From an uncultured Methylococcaceae bacterium (lineage in GTDB: Bacteria; Pseudomonadota; Gammaproteobacteria; Methylococcales; Methylomonadaceae): a DNA stretch of 64,000 nt. The translations under genes were made by a program, and so were the position numbers. Every line of letters begins with the position of its first letter. Position 1 is the stretch's first letter. The DNA lies in contig CAIYRS010000108.1 of assembly GCA_903928685.1 (NCBI GenBank), positions 83,161 through 147,160 on the forward strand, given 5' to 3'. Positions 8,503-18,203 of this stretch are shown here, in pieces. The notes under the pieces were generated by a model, which was not told where the DNA came from, did not search any database, and saw only the letters and a list, made by a program, of their open reading frames with translations.

Positions 8503-9513
8503 TCAAAACACTAAGCTTTTGGCGTTTTCCCCGGCGATTTCCCTTACTAATTTTGGCACCAGATAGCCGGGCAAGCTGGCTTGTAGTTGTTGGTGTAGCT
8601 TGATGGCGTGGCTTTGCTCTAGGTCAAAATGCGCTGTGCCTTTGGCTTTGTCGAGCAAATGCAGGTAATACGGCAATATGCCCAATGCGAATAAGCGTTC
8701 GCTGAGTTCGCGTAAGGTTTCGGCGTGGTCATTAACACTTTTTAATAATACCGATTGGTTTAGCAAGGTGATTGGCTGTTGCCGTAATAACGCGCAGGCG
8801 GCAGCAACTCGATGGTTGAGTTCATTGGCGTGGTTGCAGTGCATGACTAAAACCAGTTGTTTGCCGCTTTGTAATAAGGTGTCGATGAAAGCGAGGGTGA
8901 TGCGGGCGGGCAGTACAATCGGCAAGCGGCTGTGGATGCGGATGCGTTTGACGTGGCTGATGGTCGCCAGTTGGCTGAACAGTTGCGCCAATCGGGCATC
9001 GCTGAGCAATAACGGGTCGCCGCCGCTGAGGATGACTTCGCTAATGCTGCTGTCTTGGCGGATAGTGTCGATAGCGGCTTGTTCGGCTTGTTTACCGAGT
9101 TGCAAGTCGTTATAGGGAAAATTGCGGCGGAAACAATAACGGCAATTGATGGCGCAACTGCCTGTGTTAATCAACAATACCCGTCCATGATATTTGTGCA
9201 GCAATCCGGTTTGGGTGGCAGCGGCTAGGTCGCCGACGGGGTCGTCGCTGTAGTTGGCGGGCGTTAGTAATTCATCTTTGATAGGCAATACTTGGCGAAG
9301 CAGCGGATCATGTGGGTTGCCTTTTTCCATGCAGTCGGCAAAGCTGCGGGGTACGCGTAGGGCGAATTGCGCGGCGGCATCGACGGAGATGGGTAAATCG
9401 GACATTTCTAGGTTGAGGTATTGGCATAAATCACCAATATGCGTGAAGGCTTCAGCGAGTTGTTGTTGCCAGTTTTTAAGAAAATGGCGGTCGTCAGGTT
9501 GGGATACTGGCAT
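8503..9513 (-). CDS. epmB: EF-P lysine 2,3-aminomutase-type enzyme EpmB
   Basis: This 336-residue radical SAM protein has the 4Fe-4S motif C120-x3-C124-x2-C127 (GSCAINCRYCFRR) and the SGGDPLLL segment of the KamA family. The C-terminal DKAKGTAHF segment holds the expected PLP lysine. It converts alpha-lysine to (R)-beta-lysine, which EpmA attaches to EF-P. The short length (animal-gut lysine aminomutases exceed 400 residues) and its position divergent to efp-epmA identify it as EpmB. Start codons of epmB and efp are 86 bp apart, so a shared divergent promoter region is expected there. A remnant of a second copy's tail lies at 3555-3599. Confidence 0.95.
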   Translation of the reverse strand: MPVSQPDDRHFLKNWQQQLAEAFTHIGDLCQYLNLEMSDLPISVDAAAQFALRVPRSFADCMEKGNPHDPLLRQVLPIKDELLTPANYSDDPVGDLAAATQTGLLHKYHGRVLLINTGSCAINCRYCFRRNFPYNDLQLGKQAEQAAIDTIRQDSSISEVILSGGDPLLLSDARLAQLFSQLATISHVKRIRIHSRLPIVLPARITLAFIDTLLQSGKQLVLVMHCNHANELNHRVAAACALLRQQPITLLNQSVLLKSVNDHAETLRELSERLFALGILPYYLHLLDKAKGTAHFDLEQSHAIKLHQQLQASLPGYLVPKLVREIAGENAKSLVF

Positions 9514-9599
9514 GTAGGTTGAGTATTTAAAGTTTCTATCGCAGGAAAGCCTCCATTATAATGTCGGGCTTTTAATTAGTGTGTCACATTGAGGATAAA

Positions 9600-10169
9600 A
9601 TGGCTGTTTACAGTACCAATGAATTTAAATCTGGGTTAAAAATCATGTTGGATAATGACCCTTGCGCCATTATTGACAATGAGTTTGTTAAACCTGGTAA
9701 AGGCCAAGCGTTTAACCGTGTCAAAATTAGAAATTTAAAAACAGGCCGGGTTATTGAGCGCACATTTAAATCGGGTGAGTCACTGGAAGGTGCGGATGTT
9801 ATCGATATGGATATGCAATATTTGTATAACGACGGTGAGTTTCGGCATTTTATGGTGCAAGACACCTTTGAACAGTATCAAGCCGACAGCAAAACCGTTG
9901 GTGATGCCGCGCAATGGTTAAAAGACCAAGATCCTTGCATCGTCACTTTATGGAATGATTCACCATTGGCGGTGACTCCTGCCAATTTTGTGGAATTAGC
10001 GATTGTCGAAACTGATCCTGGCGTTCGGGGTGATACCTCTGGCGGCGGCGGCAAGCCTGCAAAATTAGAAACCGGTGCAGTCGTGCGCGTGCCGTTGTTT
10101 GTACAACAAGGCGAAGTAATTAAGGTTGATACCCGTACCGGCGAATATATTTCCCGCGTAAAAGAGTAG
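9600..10169 (+). CDS. efp: Translation elongation factor P
   Basis: The ATG at 9600 follows GAGG (9591-9594) and gives a 189-residue EF-P of normal size. EF-P relieves ribosome stalling at consecutive prolines. The modification loop is VKPGKGQAF, with the beta-lysylated residue at Lys34. The C-terminal domain has the usual [19 protein letters not shown] and [14 protein letters not shown] sequences. Both modification enzymes, EpmB and EpmA, flank it, so this EF-P is expected to be beta-lysylated rather than rhamnosylated. The stop overlaps the epmA GTG start (TAGTG). Confidence 0.97.
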   Translation: MAVYSTNEFKSGLKIMLDNDPCAIIDNEFVKPGKGQAFNRVKIRNLKTGRVIERTFKSGESLEGADVIDMDMQYLYNDGEFRHFMVQDTFEQYQADSKTVGDAAQWLKDQDPCIVTLWNDSPLAVTPANFVELAIVETDPGVRGDTSGGGGKPAKLETGAVVRVPLFVQQGEVIKVDTRTGEYISRVKE

Positions 10170-11146
10170 TGCAGGGCGATTGGCAGCCAACCTGCTCCTT
10201 GGCAATGTTGCGTCTTCGGGCGCAAATGTTGCAGCAGATCCGCGAGTTTTTTGCCGATCGGCAGGTGTTGGAAGTGGAAACCCCGTTGCTGGGGCAGGCG
10301 ATTGGCACAGATCCGCAGTTGCAATTTTTTAGTACCCAATACGGGTTGCCTTCCCATGAGCAGCGCTTATTTCTGCAAACCTCACCAGAATTTGCCATGA
10401 AACGCTTATTGGCGGCAGGTAGCGGCAGTATTTATCAAATCTGCAAAGCCTTCCGAAATGGTGAAGCAGGGCGTTTCCATAATCCTGAATTTACTTTGTT
10501 GGAATGGTATCGGCTGGATTTTGATCTTCAGCAGTTAATGGATGAGGTTGAGGATTTATTGCAGCTGCTGTTGCAAACCATGCCGTTAACAGCCTGCCAA
10601 CGCATCAGTTATCAAGCTGTTTTTTATCAACATACCGGATTGGATGCTTTAGTATTTTCTTTGGATGCTTATCAGGCTTTTGCTATCGCTAAGGGTTTGC
10701 CTGAGGCGGTTGATATTTGCGGTGACAATCACGCCATCTGGTTGGATTTTTTGTTTAGCCACTGTGTACAGCCTATGTTTACAGGCAATACCTTAACGAT
10801 GGTGTTTGCTTATCCGGCTTGCCAATCGTCTTTGGCGAGAACCAATGTGGATAATCCTTTGGTGACCGAGCGGGTGGAGTTGTTCATTAATGGTGTGGAG
10901 TTGGGCAACGGTTATCACGAATTAACCGATGCGGTGGAACAAAAACGCCGTTTTGATGCCGAACTGACGCAGCGGCAACAATGGCAATTACCTGTTGCTG
11001 AAAAAGACCAACGCTTGCTGGCGGCATTGCAATCGGGGCTTCCTAATTGTTCCGGCATCGCTATCGGTATAGACCGATTGTTGATGTTACTGTCTGCAAG
11101 TCCTGCTATTGATGAGGTTTTGTCGTTTCCCGTACACCGGGCTTAA
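10169..11146 (+). CDS. epmA: EF-P-lysine ligase EpmA (PoxA/GenX)
   Basis: This is a 325-residue stand-alone catalytic core of a class II lysyl-tRNA synthetase without the anticodon-binding domain. Visible class II motifs are EVETPLLGQ, the FRNGEAGRFHNPEFTLLEWYR block (motif 2), ELGNGYHELTD and GIAIGIDRLLMLL (motif 3). EpmA activates beta-lysine and joins it to Lys34 of EF-P. It begins with a GTG overlapping the efp stop, so the two are translationally coupled. Length matches E. coli EpmA (325). Confidence 0.95.
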   Translation: MQGDWQPTCSLAMLRLRAQMLQQIREFFADRQVLEVETPLLGQAIGTDPQLQFFSTQYGLPSHEQRLFLQTSPEFAMKRLLAAGSGSIYQICKAFRNGEAGRFHNPEFTLLEWYRLDFDLQQLMDEVEDLLQLLLQTMPLTACQRISYQAVFYQHTGLDALVFSLDAYQAFAIAKGLPEAVDICGDNHAIWLDFLFSHCVQPMFTGNTLTMVFAYPACQSSLARTNVDNPLVTERVELFINGVELGNGYHELTDAVEQKRRFDAELTQRQQWQLPVAEKDQRLLAALQSGLPNCSGIAIGIDRLLMLLSASPAIDEVLSFPVHRA

Positions 11147-11218
11147 GCAAAGCTTAATCCCTTACTGTGTTATAATCCCGTCATAATCTATAGATCCAGA
11201 CGCATAATTTTTACTTTC

Positions 11219-13537
11219 ATGAAATTAACTACCGTTTCTCGCTTGTTGCTGTTGTGCTTGCTGGCCTCGCAAGCCGTTAAAGGCGACGAAGAATTTGTCG
11301 TCCGGGATATTCAAGTTAAAGGTTTGCAGCGCATTTCCTTAGGTACGGTTTTTAACTATTTACCTGTGAATGTCGGCGAAACTTTTTCTGATGCCAAAGT
11401 CGCGCCGTCCATTAGAGCTTTATTTAAAACCGGATTTTTTAAGGATATAAGCTTAGAAAGGGACGGCACTACCTTAGTTGTTAATGTGGTTGAGCGTCCG
11501 TCTATTGCCAAAATCCTGTTTGAAGGCAATAAAGATTTAAGTAAAGACGATTTAAAGAAAGCCTTGGATAAGATTGGTTTGTCGGAAGGCAAAACCTTTG
11601 ACCGCCAAGTGTTGGATAAGGTTGAGCAAGAGCTTAGCCGACAATACCTTAGCCACGGTAAATATGGTTTAAAAATCAAAACCGATGTCTCTAATCTGAC
11701 GCGTAATCGAGTCGGCATCCATATCACCATTTCTGAAGGCCGGGTCGCTAAAATCAAAGAAATCAATGTCGTCGGCAATAAGGCTTTCGAAGACAAAACC
11801 CTGCTTGATACGCTTGCCTTAAACACCTCCAATTTTTTGTCGTTTTATACCAAAGACGACCAATACTCTAAGCAAAAACTGTCCGCCGACTTGGAAACCT
11901 TACGGTCTTATTATTTAGATCGCGGTTATATCAACTTTGCGATTGAATCTACCCAAGTCGCTATTACTCCTGACAAAAAAGACATTTACATCACCATCAA
12001 TGTGAAAGAAGGCGATGTTTTTACTTTAGAAAAGGTGAAGCTGACTGGCAACTTGATCGTGCCTGCTGAAGAATTGACCAAATTAGTGAGTGTTGGGCCG
12101 GGTGAAATCTTCTCCAGAAAAAATGCCACGGAAACGTCCAAAGCCATTTCTGACCGTTTGGGTAATGATGGCTACGCCTTCGCCAACGTCAATATGGTGC
12201 CGGAAATTAACGAAAAAACTAAAACCGTCGCGATGACGTTTTTTGTTGATCCCGGTAAACGCGCCTATGTGCATCATATCAACATGAAAGGCAACACTAA
12301 GACCCGCGATGAAGTATTGCGCCGGGAAATGCGGCAAATGGAATCGAGCTGGGCATCCAGTTCTAAAATTGAACGCTCTAAAACTAGGCTGGAACGTTTG
12401 GGTTATTTTGAGTCGGTCAACGTAGAAACCCCGCAAGTTGTTGGCACAACAGACCAAATTAATGTCGATTACAGTGTGGTAGAAAAAGCATCCGGCAATT
12501 TATCTGCGGGTGTGGGTTTCTCTCAGGTGCAAGGTATTGTTTTGAATGCCAATATTTCCCAGGATAACGTTTTCGGTTCTGGTAAACGCGTCAACTTAGC
12601 CTTTAATAATAGTATTTACTCAACCAGTTACCAGCTTGGCTTTTTAAACCCGTATTTCACCAAAGACGGCGTTAGCATGGGTTACAACTTAGGCTATACC
12701 AAGCGCGACGCTAGCAAGATCAATATCGCCAACTATTCTACCGAAGTGGTCAACGGCGGTTTGGATATGGGCATCCCGTTGAATGAGTTTGACCAATTGC
12801 GGTTTGGCTTTGATGTTAAAAACACCAGCTTAACGTCTACGGATTTCACCTCGATTGAAATCAATAAATTCATCAGTAAACAAGGTGACAGGTTTTTAAC
12901 CTTCGCGCCTACTTTAGGTTGGACGCATGACACCTTAAACCGGGCGACTTTTCCAAGCAAAGGCGGTCAGCAACGCTTTACCGCTTTAGCCACCGTTCCT
13001 GGTAGTGATCTGACTTATTTTAAATTGGGTTACAAGCATCAGTTGTATTTCCCATTGGCGAAAGATGTCACCTTACGGGTGCAAGGCGAAGCCGCTTACG
13101 GTGACGGTTACGGCTCTACCCAAGATTTGCCGTTTTTTGAAAATTATTTTGCTGGCGGTACGGGGTCAGTGCGTGGTTTCCGTAATAACACTTTGGGTCC
13201 TAGGGATCACCGGGTCATCAACGGCGTGTTGACACCTTATCGCCCTTTTGGTGGCTCCAGTAAAATTATCGGCAATGCGGAAGTATTTTTCCCTGTGCCA
13301 TTTTTATCAGAAGTTAAATCTGTGCGCTTGGGTGCGTTCTTTGATGCGGGCACGGTTAACAATAGCCTAAGCATCAGCGAGTTGCGCTATTCCACGGGTT
13401 TGTCTGGCGAGTGGTTGTCACCGTTCGGAGCCTTATCAATTAGTGCCGCCGTGCCGTTGAATGCCAAAAAAGGCGTCAACGGTGAATTAGGTGACCAGAA
13501 GCAGTTATTCCAATTTAACTTCGGGCAAAATTTCTGA
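11219..13537 (+). CDS. bamA: Outer membrane assembly factor BamA
   Basis: The 772-residue precursor has a signal peptide (to about residue 22), five POTRA domains (about 24-345) and a C-terminal 16-strand beta-barrel. Family hallmarks are the loop-6 motif GSVRGFRNNTLGPRD and a terminal aromatic (FQFNFGQNF) that serves as outer-membrane targeting signal. It is the core of the Bam machine that folds outer-membrane proteins. As in many Proteobacteria it is followed by skp, fabZ and lpxA. The rseP gene that often precedes it is not here; epmA is instead. Confidence 0.97.
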   Translation: MKLTTVSRLLLLCLLASQAVKGDEEFVVRDIQVKGLQRISLGTVFNYLPVNVGETFSDAKVAPSIRALFKTGFFKDISLERDGTTLVVNVVERPSIAKILFEGNKDLSKDDLKKALDKIGLSEGKTFDRQVLDKVEQELSRQYLSHGKYGLKIKTDVSNLTRNRVGIHITISEGRVAKIKEINVVGNKAFEDKTLLDTLALNTSNFLSFYTKDDQYSKQKLSADLETLRSYYLDRGYINFAIESTQVAITPDKKDIYITINVKEGDVFTLEKVKLTGNLIVPAEELTKLVSVGPGEIFSRKNATETSKAISDRLGNDGYAFANVNMVPEINEKTKTVAMTFFVDPGKRAYVHHINMKGNTKTRDEVLRREMRQMESSWASSSKIERSKTRLERLGYFESVNVETPQVVGTTDQINVDYSVVEKASGNLSAGVGFSQVQGIVLNANISQDNVFGSGKRVNLAFNNSIYSTSYQLGFLNPYFTKDGVSMGYNLGYTKRDASKINIANYSTEVVNGGLDMGIPLNEFDQLRFGFDVKNTSLTSTDFTSIEINKFISKQGDRFLTFAPTLGWTHDTLNRATFPSKGGQQRFTALATVPGSDLTYFKLGYKHQLYFPLAKDVTLRVQGEAAYGDGYGSTQDLPFFENYFAGGTGSVRGFRNNTLGPRDHRVINGVLTPYRPFGGSSKIIGNAEVFFPVPFLSEVKSVRLGAFFDAGTVNNSLSISELRYSTGLSGEWLSPFGALSISAAVPLNAKKGVNGELGDQKQLFQFNFGQNF

Positions 13538-13637
13538 GAAGTCATTTAAGTTTTTTTACCTTATCCCCTATAATCGCGATAAGTACCTTATTTAACCTTA
13601 ATTTATTACCATTCTGACAGCGGAGTTCGTTTTACCG

Positions 13638-14138
13638 ATGAAAACAAAAATTGCATTATTTATAGGCTTACTGTTGGCGGCAAATGCCAGTTATGCTGAC
13701 TTAAAAATCGGCTTCGTGAATATTCCTGCTGTTCTTGAAAAAGCGCCGCAAGCGGAAAAAGCCAAAAAGCGTTTGGAACTGGAATTTTCACCACGCGATA
13801 AACAGTTGGTTGCCCAACAAAAAGACATCCAAAGTAAAGAAGAGCGCATGACCAGAGATGGCGCGGTAATGGGCGATGCCGAACGCTCTAATTTGGAAAA
13901 AGATATTCTGAATAAAAAACGTGATGCGAAACGCTCACAGCAAGAATTTAGCGAAGATTTCAATGCTCGCCGTAACGAAGAGTTAGGTAAGTTGCAGCGC
14001 CGTATTGTTGAAGCCATCCGCTCTATTGCCAAAGACCAAAACTTTGATTTGTTGCTTACTGATGGCGTAATTTATGCCAGTGAACAAATTGATGTTACTA
14101 CCCAAGTTCAACAAAAATTATCAGCAATGCCTGAATAA
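13638..14138 (+). CDS. skp: Periplasmic chaperone Skp/OmpH family
   Basis: This 166-residue protein has a cleavable signal peptide (about residues 1-20), then DLKIGFVNIPAVLEKAPQA at the mature N-terminus, as in Skp. A long charged coiled-coil region follows (about 40-130) that forms the tentacles of the trimer, then a C-terminal strand region (QNFDLLLTDGVIYAS). Skp holds unfolded outer-membrane proteins on the way to BamA. In E. coli the next gene is lpxD, which is absent here. Confidence 0.92.
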   Translation: MKTKIALFIGLLLAANASYADLKIGFVNIPAVLEKAPQAEKAKKRLELEFSPRDKQLVAQQKDIQSKEERMTRDGAVMGDAERSNLEKDILNKKRDAKRSQQEFSEDFNARRNEELGKLQRRIVEAIRSIAKDQNFDLLLTDGVIYASEQIDVTTQVQQKLSAMPE

Positions 14139-14173
14139 ATATTAATGGCTGTATAAGATTTAATGGCAGTATC

Positions 14174-14198
14174 GGCGTGAAAATCCTTTTTTCACGCC
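14174..14198. terminator. Hairpin after skp
   Basis: GGCGTGAAAA and TTTTCACGCC form a 10-bp stem around a 5-base loop, 36 bp after the skp stop. There is no clear T-tract beyond it. It sits where lpxD would be expected and may end or attenuate the bamA-skp transcript before fabZ. Confidence 0.5.
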
Positions 14199-14276
14199 AA
14201 AAGACCAGAAAACTTATAGGCTCTTAATGCAGCTATTAAAAACAATAACAATAACTCTAAATAAGCCACTAAAAGC

Positions 14277-14720
14277 ATGTCTATCACGTTAGATATTTTA
14301 CAAATTCAACAATTTTTGCCGCATAGATATCCGTTTTTATTAGTCGATAAAGTCATTGATTGTAAGCCTGGTATTAGTTTATTAGGTGTTAAAAACGTCA
14401 CCTATAACGAGCCTTTTTTCCAAGGGCATTTCCCCCAAAAACCCATTATGCCGGGTGTGTTGATTCTTGAAGCGTTGGCGCAAGCCACAGGTTTGTTGGC
14501 TTCAGAAACCGCGCGCGATGAATTAAATGGCATGATCTATTATTTGGTGGGTATTGATAAGGCGAAATTTAAACGCCCTGTCGTCCCTGGAGACCAACTG
14601 ATGTTGGAAGCCTTATTTGTGAAAAGCAAACGCAATATTTGGGCGTTTGAGTGTCGTGCAGAGGTAGACGGTGAATTCGTCGCCAGCGCGGAAATACGTT
14701 GTGCAGCAGTGGTAGATTAA
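14277..14720 (+). CDS. fabZ: 3-hydroxyacyl-ACP dehydratase FabZ
   Basis: This 147-residue hot-dog-fold protein has the [11 protein letters not shown] opening and the catalytic histidine segment [23 protein letters not shown]. FabZ dehydrates 3-hydroxyacyl-ACP in fatty-acid synthesis and shares its substrate pool with LpxA, which explains the adjacency. Its stop is 2 bp before the preferred lpxA start, so they are co-transcribed. Confidence 0.96.
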   Translation: MSITLDILQIQQFLPHRYPFLLVDKVIDCKPGISLLGVKNVTYNEPFFQGHFPQKPIMPGVLILEALAQATGLLASETARDELNGMIYYLVGIDKAKFKRPVVPGDQLMLEALFVKSKRNIWAFECRAEVDGEFVASAEIRCAAVVD

Positions 14721-14722
14721 TT

Positions 14723-15493
14723 TTGATTCATCAAACAGCAATTATTGATAGCCGCGCCGAACTTGCCGACGATGTGTCTATCGGCCCTTATACCATCATT
14801 GGTGCAGATGTAAAAATTGGCGCAGGTACGGTTATTGGCTCGCATGTGGTCATAAACGGCCCTACGACGATTGGTAGAGACAATAAAATCTTCCAATTCG
14901 CCTCCATCGGCGAAGACCCGCAAGATAAAAAATACGCCAAGGAAATAACCCGACTAGAAATTGGGGATAGAAATACCATCCGTGAATTTGCTTCTATGCA
15001 CCGGGGGACTATCCAAGACCAAAGCGTCACCCGTATTGGCAATGATAATTTGTTTATGGCCTATACCCATGTTGCCCACGATTGCATTATCGGTAACCAT
15101 GTCATCATGGCGAACGGCGCATCCTTAGCAGGCCATGTCCGCCTTAACAATCATGCGATATTGGGCGGATTTACCTTGGTGCATCAATTTACCCAGATCG
15201 GTCAATATAGTTTTTCGGCAATGGGCAGCTCTATCACCCAAGATATTCCGCCGTTTGTTATGGTGGGTGGCAGACCGACTGAGCCGCATGGCATTAATGC
15301 TGTTGGTATGGAGCGCAATGGCATTGCGCCTGAAGACATCCGCTTGATAAAAAAAGCCTACAAAATGATCTACAAAAACAGTTTGCGCTTAGAAGAAGCC
15401 ATCGAGCAAATGGAAGCGATTGCTGGCGATAGCAAAGAAGTCGCCGAAATGATCCTGTTTTTACGCAATGTCACCCGGGGTTTGCTGCGTTAA
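14723..15493 (+). CDS. lpxA: UDP-N-acetylglucosamine acyltransferase LpxA
   Basis: The protein is a left-handed beta-helix of hexapeptide repeats beginning IHQTAIIDSRAELADDVSIG, with the catalytic histidine region HVAHDCIIGNHV and a helical C-terminal domain. LpxA performs the first step of lipid A synthesis. The TTG at 14723 is preferred as start because it puts Met directly before IHQTAII, as in homologues. A frame upstream to 14699 would overlap fabZ by 22 bases. In E. coli lpxB follows; here rnhB follows directly. Confidence 0.93.
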   Translation: MIHQTAIIDSRAELADDVSIGPYTIIGADVKIGAGTVIGSHVVINGPTTIGRDNKIFQFASIGEDPQDKKYAKEITRLEIGDRNTIREFASMHRGTIQDQSVTRIGNDNLFMAYTHVAHDCIIGNHVIMANGASLAGHVRLNNHAILGGFTLVHQFTQIGQYSFSAMGSSITQDIPPFVMVGGRPTEPHGINAVGMERNGIAPEDIRLIKKAYKMIYKNSLRLEEAIEQMEAIAGDSKEVAEMILFLRNVTRGLLR

Positions 15494-15499
15494 GCCGTG

Positions 15500-16105
15500 A
15501 TGGAAGCCTTACTGGATTATGATCCAACGCAAATAATCGCAGGGGTAGACGAAGCAGGCCGTGGCCCATTAGCAGGCCCGGTGGTTGCCGCAGCGGTTAT
15601 CTTAAATCCGGCACAGCCTATTTCTGGCTTGGCGGATTCAAAAAAACTTAGCGAAGCTAAGCGCGACGCCTTATCCCCACTAATTAAACAATACGCGCTC
15701 AGTTGGTGTATTGCCTCTGCCAGTGTCGAAGAAATCGACACCCTCAACATCCTGCAAGCCACTTTATTAGCCATGCAACGCGCCGTTAATGGCTTGTCAA
15801 GCACACCGGAATTGGTTTTAGTTGATGGCAACCGCTTGCCGAATTTAACCATACCCGCGCTAGCAATCGTTAAAGGCGATAGTAAAGTCGCCGCTATCAG
15901 CGCCGCTTCGATTTTGGCAAAAGTTGAACGGGATAGGTTGATGGTTGACTATCATCACCAATACCCCGACTTTGCTTTCCACATCCACAAAGGCTATGGC
16001 ACCCGCCAACACCTCCAAGAAATTCACCAGATTGGTATTTTGCCGATCCATCGACAAACCTTTAATCCCGTTAAACAGCTATTGGCAAGTCAGCTAAAGT
16101 CATAA
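15500..16105 (+). CDS. rnhB: Ribonuclease HII
   Basis: This 201-residue protein opens with the RNase HII signature [23 protein letters not shown] containing the catalytic Asp-Glu pair. It also has [12 protein letters not shown], the [22 protein letters not shown] motif and HKGYGTRQH. It cleaves RNA in RNA-DNA hybrids and excises single ribonucleotides. A GTG (15497) and an ATG (15500) are adjacent in frame; the ATG is taken. It starts 6 bp after lpxA, so it belongs to the same operon. The usual next gene, dnaE, is absent. Confidence 0.95.
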   Translation: MEALLDYDPTQIIAGVDEAGRGPLAGPVVAAAVILNPAQPISGLADSKKLSEAKRDALSPLIKQYALSWCIASASVEEIDTLNILQATLLAMQRAVNGLSSTPELVLVDGNRLPNLTIPALAIVKGDSKVAAISAASILAKVERDRLMVDYHHQYPDFAFHIHKGYGTRQHLQEIHQIGILPIHRQTFNPVKQLLASQLKS

Positions 16106-16285
16106 GCCAGTGAAAAGTGCTGGTGAAATAAAAGGAGTGCAAACCTCGGTTTGCGATTTTATAGGCCTAAGCTCGTAAACAACCCCGATTTAAACCCGCG
16201 ACCAAGCAAGATAGCCGCCATTAAAAACCAAAATCAGCGCATTTGAAGTATATAATGGCAATTATTTTTTTATGGGGTAAAGGCA

Positions 16286-17593
16286 ATGGTAGATACAGAA
16301 GCTGGAAAACATAAAATCGTGGTTGTCGGTGGCGGTGCTGCTGGACTTGAATTAGCGACCGCTTTAGGAAAAAAACTAGGCAAACAAGGCCTCGCTGAAA
16401 TCATCTTGATTGACGCAACCACTACCCATATCTGGAAACCCCTGCTGCATGAAGTTGCTGCCGGCACCTTAGACGAATCCGAACAAGTGGAATATCTGGC
16501 GCAAGCGCACCGTAACCATTTCCGTTTTCGCCTAGGAAAAATGGAAGCCCTAAACCGGGCGGAAAAACAAATCTACGTCAGCCCCACCTTTAATGACAAA
16601 GGCGAAGAATTAATTCCCCGCCGTATTTTTAAATACGACACCTTAGTCATGTCGGTCGGCAGTGTCAGCAACACCTTCAATATAAAAGGTGTCGCCGAGA
16701 ATTGCCTGTTTTTGGATACCACCTCGCAAGCGTTCAAATTCCAAAAACAACTCTTTGAATCCTATCTGAAAAGCTATATCGGCAAAGACAGCAGCCTAGT
16801 AAAACCCTTATCAATCGCCATTGTCGGTGCTGGGGCAACAGGCGTGGAATTAGCCGCGCAATTGCACGAGGTCACAGGCGTATTGGCAATCTATGGTTTA
16901 CAAGAAACCAGCACCGTTAAGCTCAGTATCGTTGAAGCGGCGCCGAAATTATTGCCCGCATTGCCAGATAAACTGGCTTACGCCACCCAACAACAACTTG
17001 TAAAACTGGGTGTTGATCTCAAACTAGGCCGTCGGGTCACCGAAATTACCCGCGAAGGCATAAGCACCCACGACGGCGAATTTATCGAAGCCGATATTAA
17101 AGTGTGGGCCGCTGGCATTAAAGCGCCGGATTGGGTAAAGAATTTGGATGGCCTAGAAACCAACCATATCAACCAATTAATCGTCGATAGTACCTTAAAA
17201 ACTAACGATAACGACATTTTTGCCATGGGCGATTGCGCCGCCTGTGCTTGGCCCGGCCATAATGGCAATGTGCCACCGAGAGCACAAGCCGCCCACCAGC
17301 AAGCCACAGTTTTGTATAAAACCCTGATAAACCGCCTACGCGGCGGTAAACCTGCTGAATTTGTTTATTACGATTACGGATCACTAGTGTCTTTAGGCAA
17401 ATACACCACGGTTGGTAATTTGATGGGCAATTTAATGGGAACGGTCAGTATTGGCGGCTTCATCGCCAAAATCGTCTATCTCTCCTTATACAAAATGCAC
17501 CAAGTCGCCATACATGGATACTTTAGAACCGCCATGTTGACACTTTCCAATCTCTTTAGGCGCAGTGCTTACATTAAAATAAAAATGCACTAA
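16286..17593 (+). CDS. ndh: Type II NADH:quinone oxidoreductase (NDH-2)
   Basis: This 435-residue flavoprotein has two Rossmann motifs: VVVGGGAAGLELATALG for FAD near the N-terminus and AIVGAGATGVELAAQLHEV for NADH near residue 175. It also has the NDH-2 block FAMGDCAACAWPG and PPRAQAAHQQA. NDH-2 passes electrons from NADH to quinone at the inner membrane without pumping protons. The C-terminal 70 residues contain a hydrophobic/amphipathic region expected to bind the membrane. It appears monocistronic or paired with the YcxB-like gene 24 bp downstream. Confidence 0.92.
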   Translation: MVDTEAGKHKIVVVGGGAAGLELATALGKKLGKQGLAEIILIDATTTHIWKPLLHEVAAGTLDESEQVEYLAQAHRNHFRFRLGKMEALNRAEKQIYVSPTFNDKGEELIPRRIFKYDTLVMSVGSVSNTFNIKGVAENCLFLDTTSQAFKFQKQLFESYLKSYIGKDSSLVKPLSIAIVGAGATGVELAAQLHEVTGVLAIYGLQETSTVKLSIVEAAPKLLPALPDKLAYATQQQLVKLGVDLKLGRRVTEITREGISTHDGEFIEADIKVWAAGIKAPDWVKNLDGLETNHINQLIVDSTLKTNDNDIFAMGDCAACAWPGHNGNVPPRAQAAHQQATVLYKTLINRLRGGKPAEFVYYDYGSLVSLGKYTTVGNLMGNLMGTVSIGGFIAKIVYLSLYKMHQVAIHGYFRTAMLTLSNLFRRSAYIKIKMH

Positions 17594-17617
17594 GCCACTT
17601 AACTTTAAGCCACTATT

Positions 17618-18148
17618 ATGTTTGAAATTGAATACGAATTCCGCGAGCAAGACCTAATCCATTTTAATGAACTGCAATTTTTACGCAGTGAAGAAATACA
17701 GCAAAACATCAAGAAAAACCGCTGGATAGTCCCAGGTATTATGGGTTTGATAGGCTCGTTTTATTATTTTTACTACCACGATACCAACACCTCCATTTAC
17801 ATTTTGGGCTTGGCGTTGTTGTGGTCGTTATTGTCGCCAAAAATCATGATGATGGATTTTCAACGGCAAGTGCTAAAAAGCTATACCGATAAAGAAAAAA
17901 CCAACATGTTTGGCATGTACACCTTAACGATTGACCCGGCGAACGCCAATTTTCTGCACGAAAAATCCCCAAGCGGCAAACACAAAATGCCGTGGTCAGA
18001 ATTGTTGCGGGTGGAATATGGCAAGCGTTACGTCTACATTTACATCAGCTTGACCACAGCCTTAGTCATTCCGGTAGAAACGGTAAAACAAGGCAATTTA
18101 GAACAATTTGCCGAACAGGCAGAGAAAATGATTGAGCGTTTTGCTTAA
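17618..18148 (+). CDS. YcxB-like membrane protein
   Basis: This 176-residue protein has two adjacent membrane segments (GIMGLIGSFYYFYYH and IYILGLALLWSLLS, about residues 38-75). The soluble C-terminal part (about 95-175) resembles the YcxB-like domain: LTIDPANANFLHEKSPSGKHKMPWSEL and YVYIYISLTTALVIPVETV. The biochemical role of YcxB-like proteins is not known. It ends just before a large palindrome that separates it from the convergent secretion genes. Confidence 0.65.
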   Translation: MFEIEYEFREQDLIHFNELQFLRSEEIQQNIKKNRWIVPGIMGLIGSFYYFYYHDTNTSIYILGLALLWSLLSPKIMMMDFQRQVLKSYTDKEKTNMFGMYTLTIDPANANFLHEKSPSGKHKMPWSELLRVEYGKRYVYIYISLTTALVIPVETVKQGNLEQFAEQAEKMIERFA

Positions 18149-18161
18149 GCTTTGACCAACA

Positions 18162-18201
18162 CGTTGATGGAGTCCAAAACATGTTTTGGACTCCATCAAC
18201 G
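18162..18201. terminator. Perfect 40-bp palindrome, likely bidirectional terminator
   Basis: The 20-bp arms (CGTTGATGGAGTCCAAAACA and its exact complement) meet without a loop between convergent genes, and TTTTATTT follows on the plus strand. The core GGAGTCCAAAACATGTTTTG recurs with one base pair changed at 53590-53617, so it may be a dispersed palindrome used as terminator here. Confidence 0.65.
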
Positions 18202-18203
18202 TT

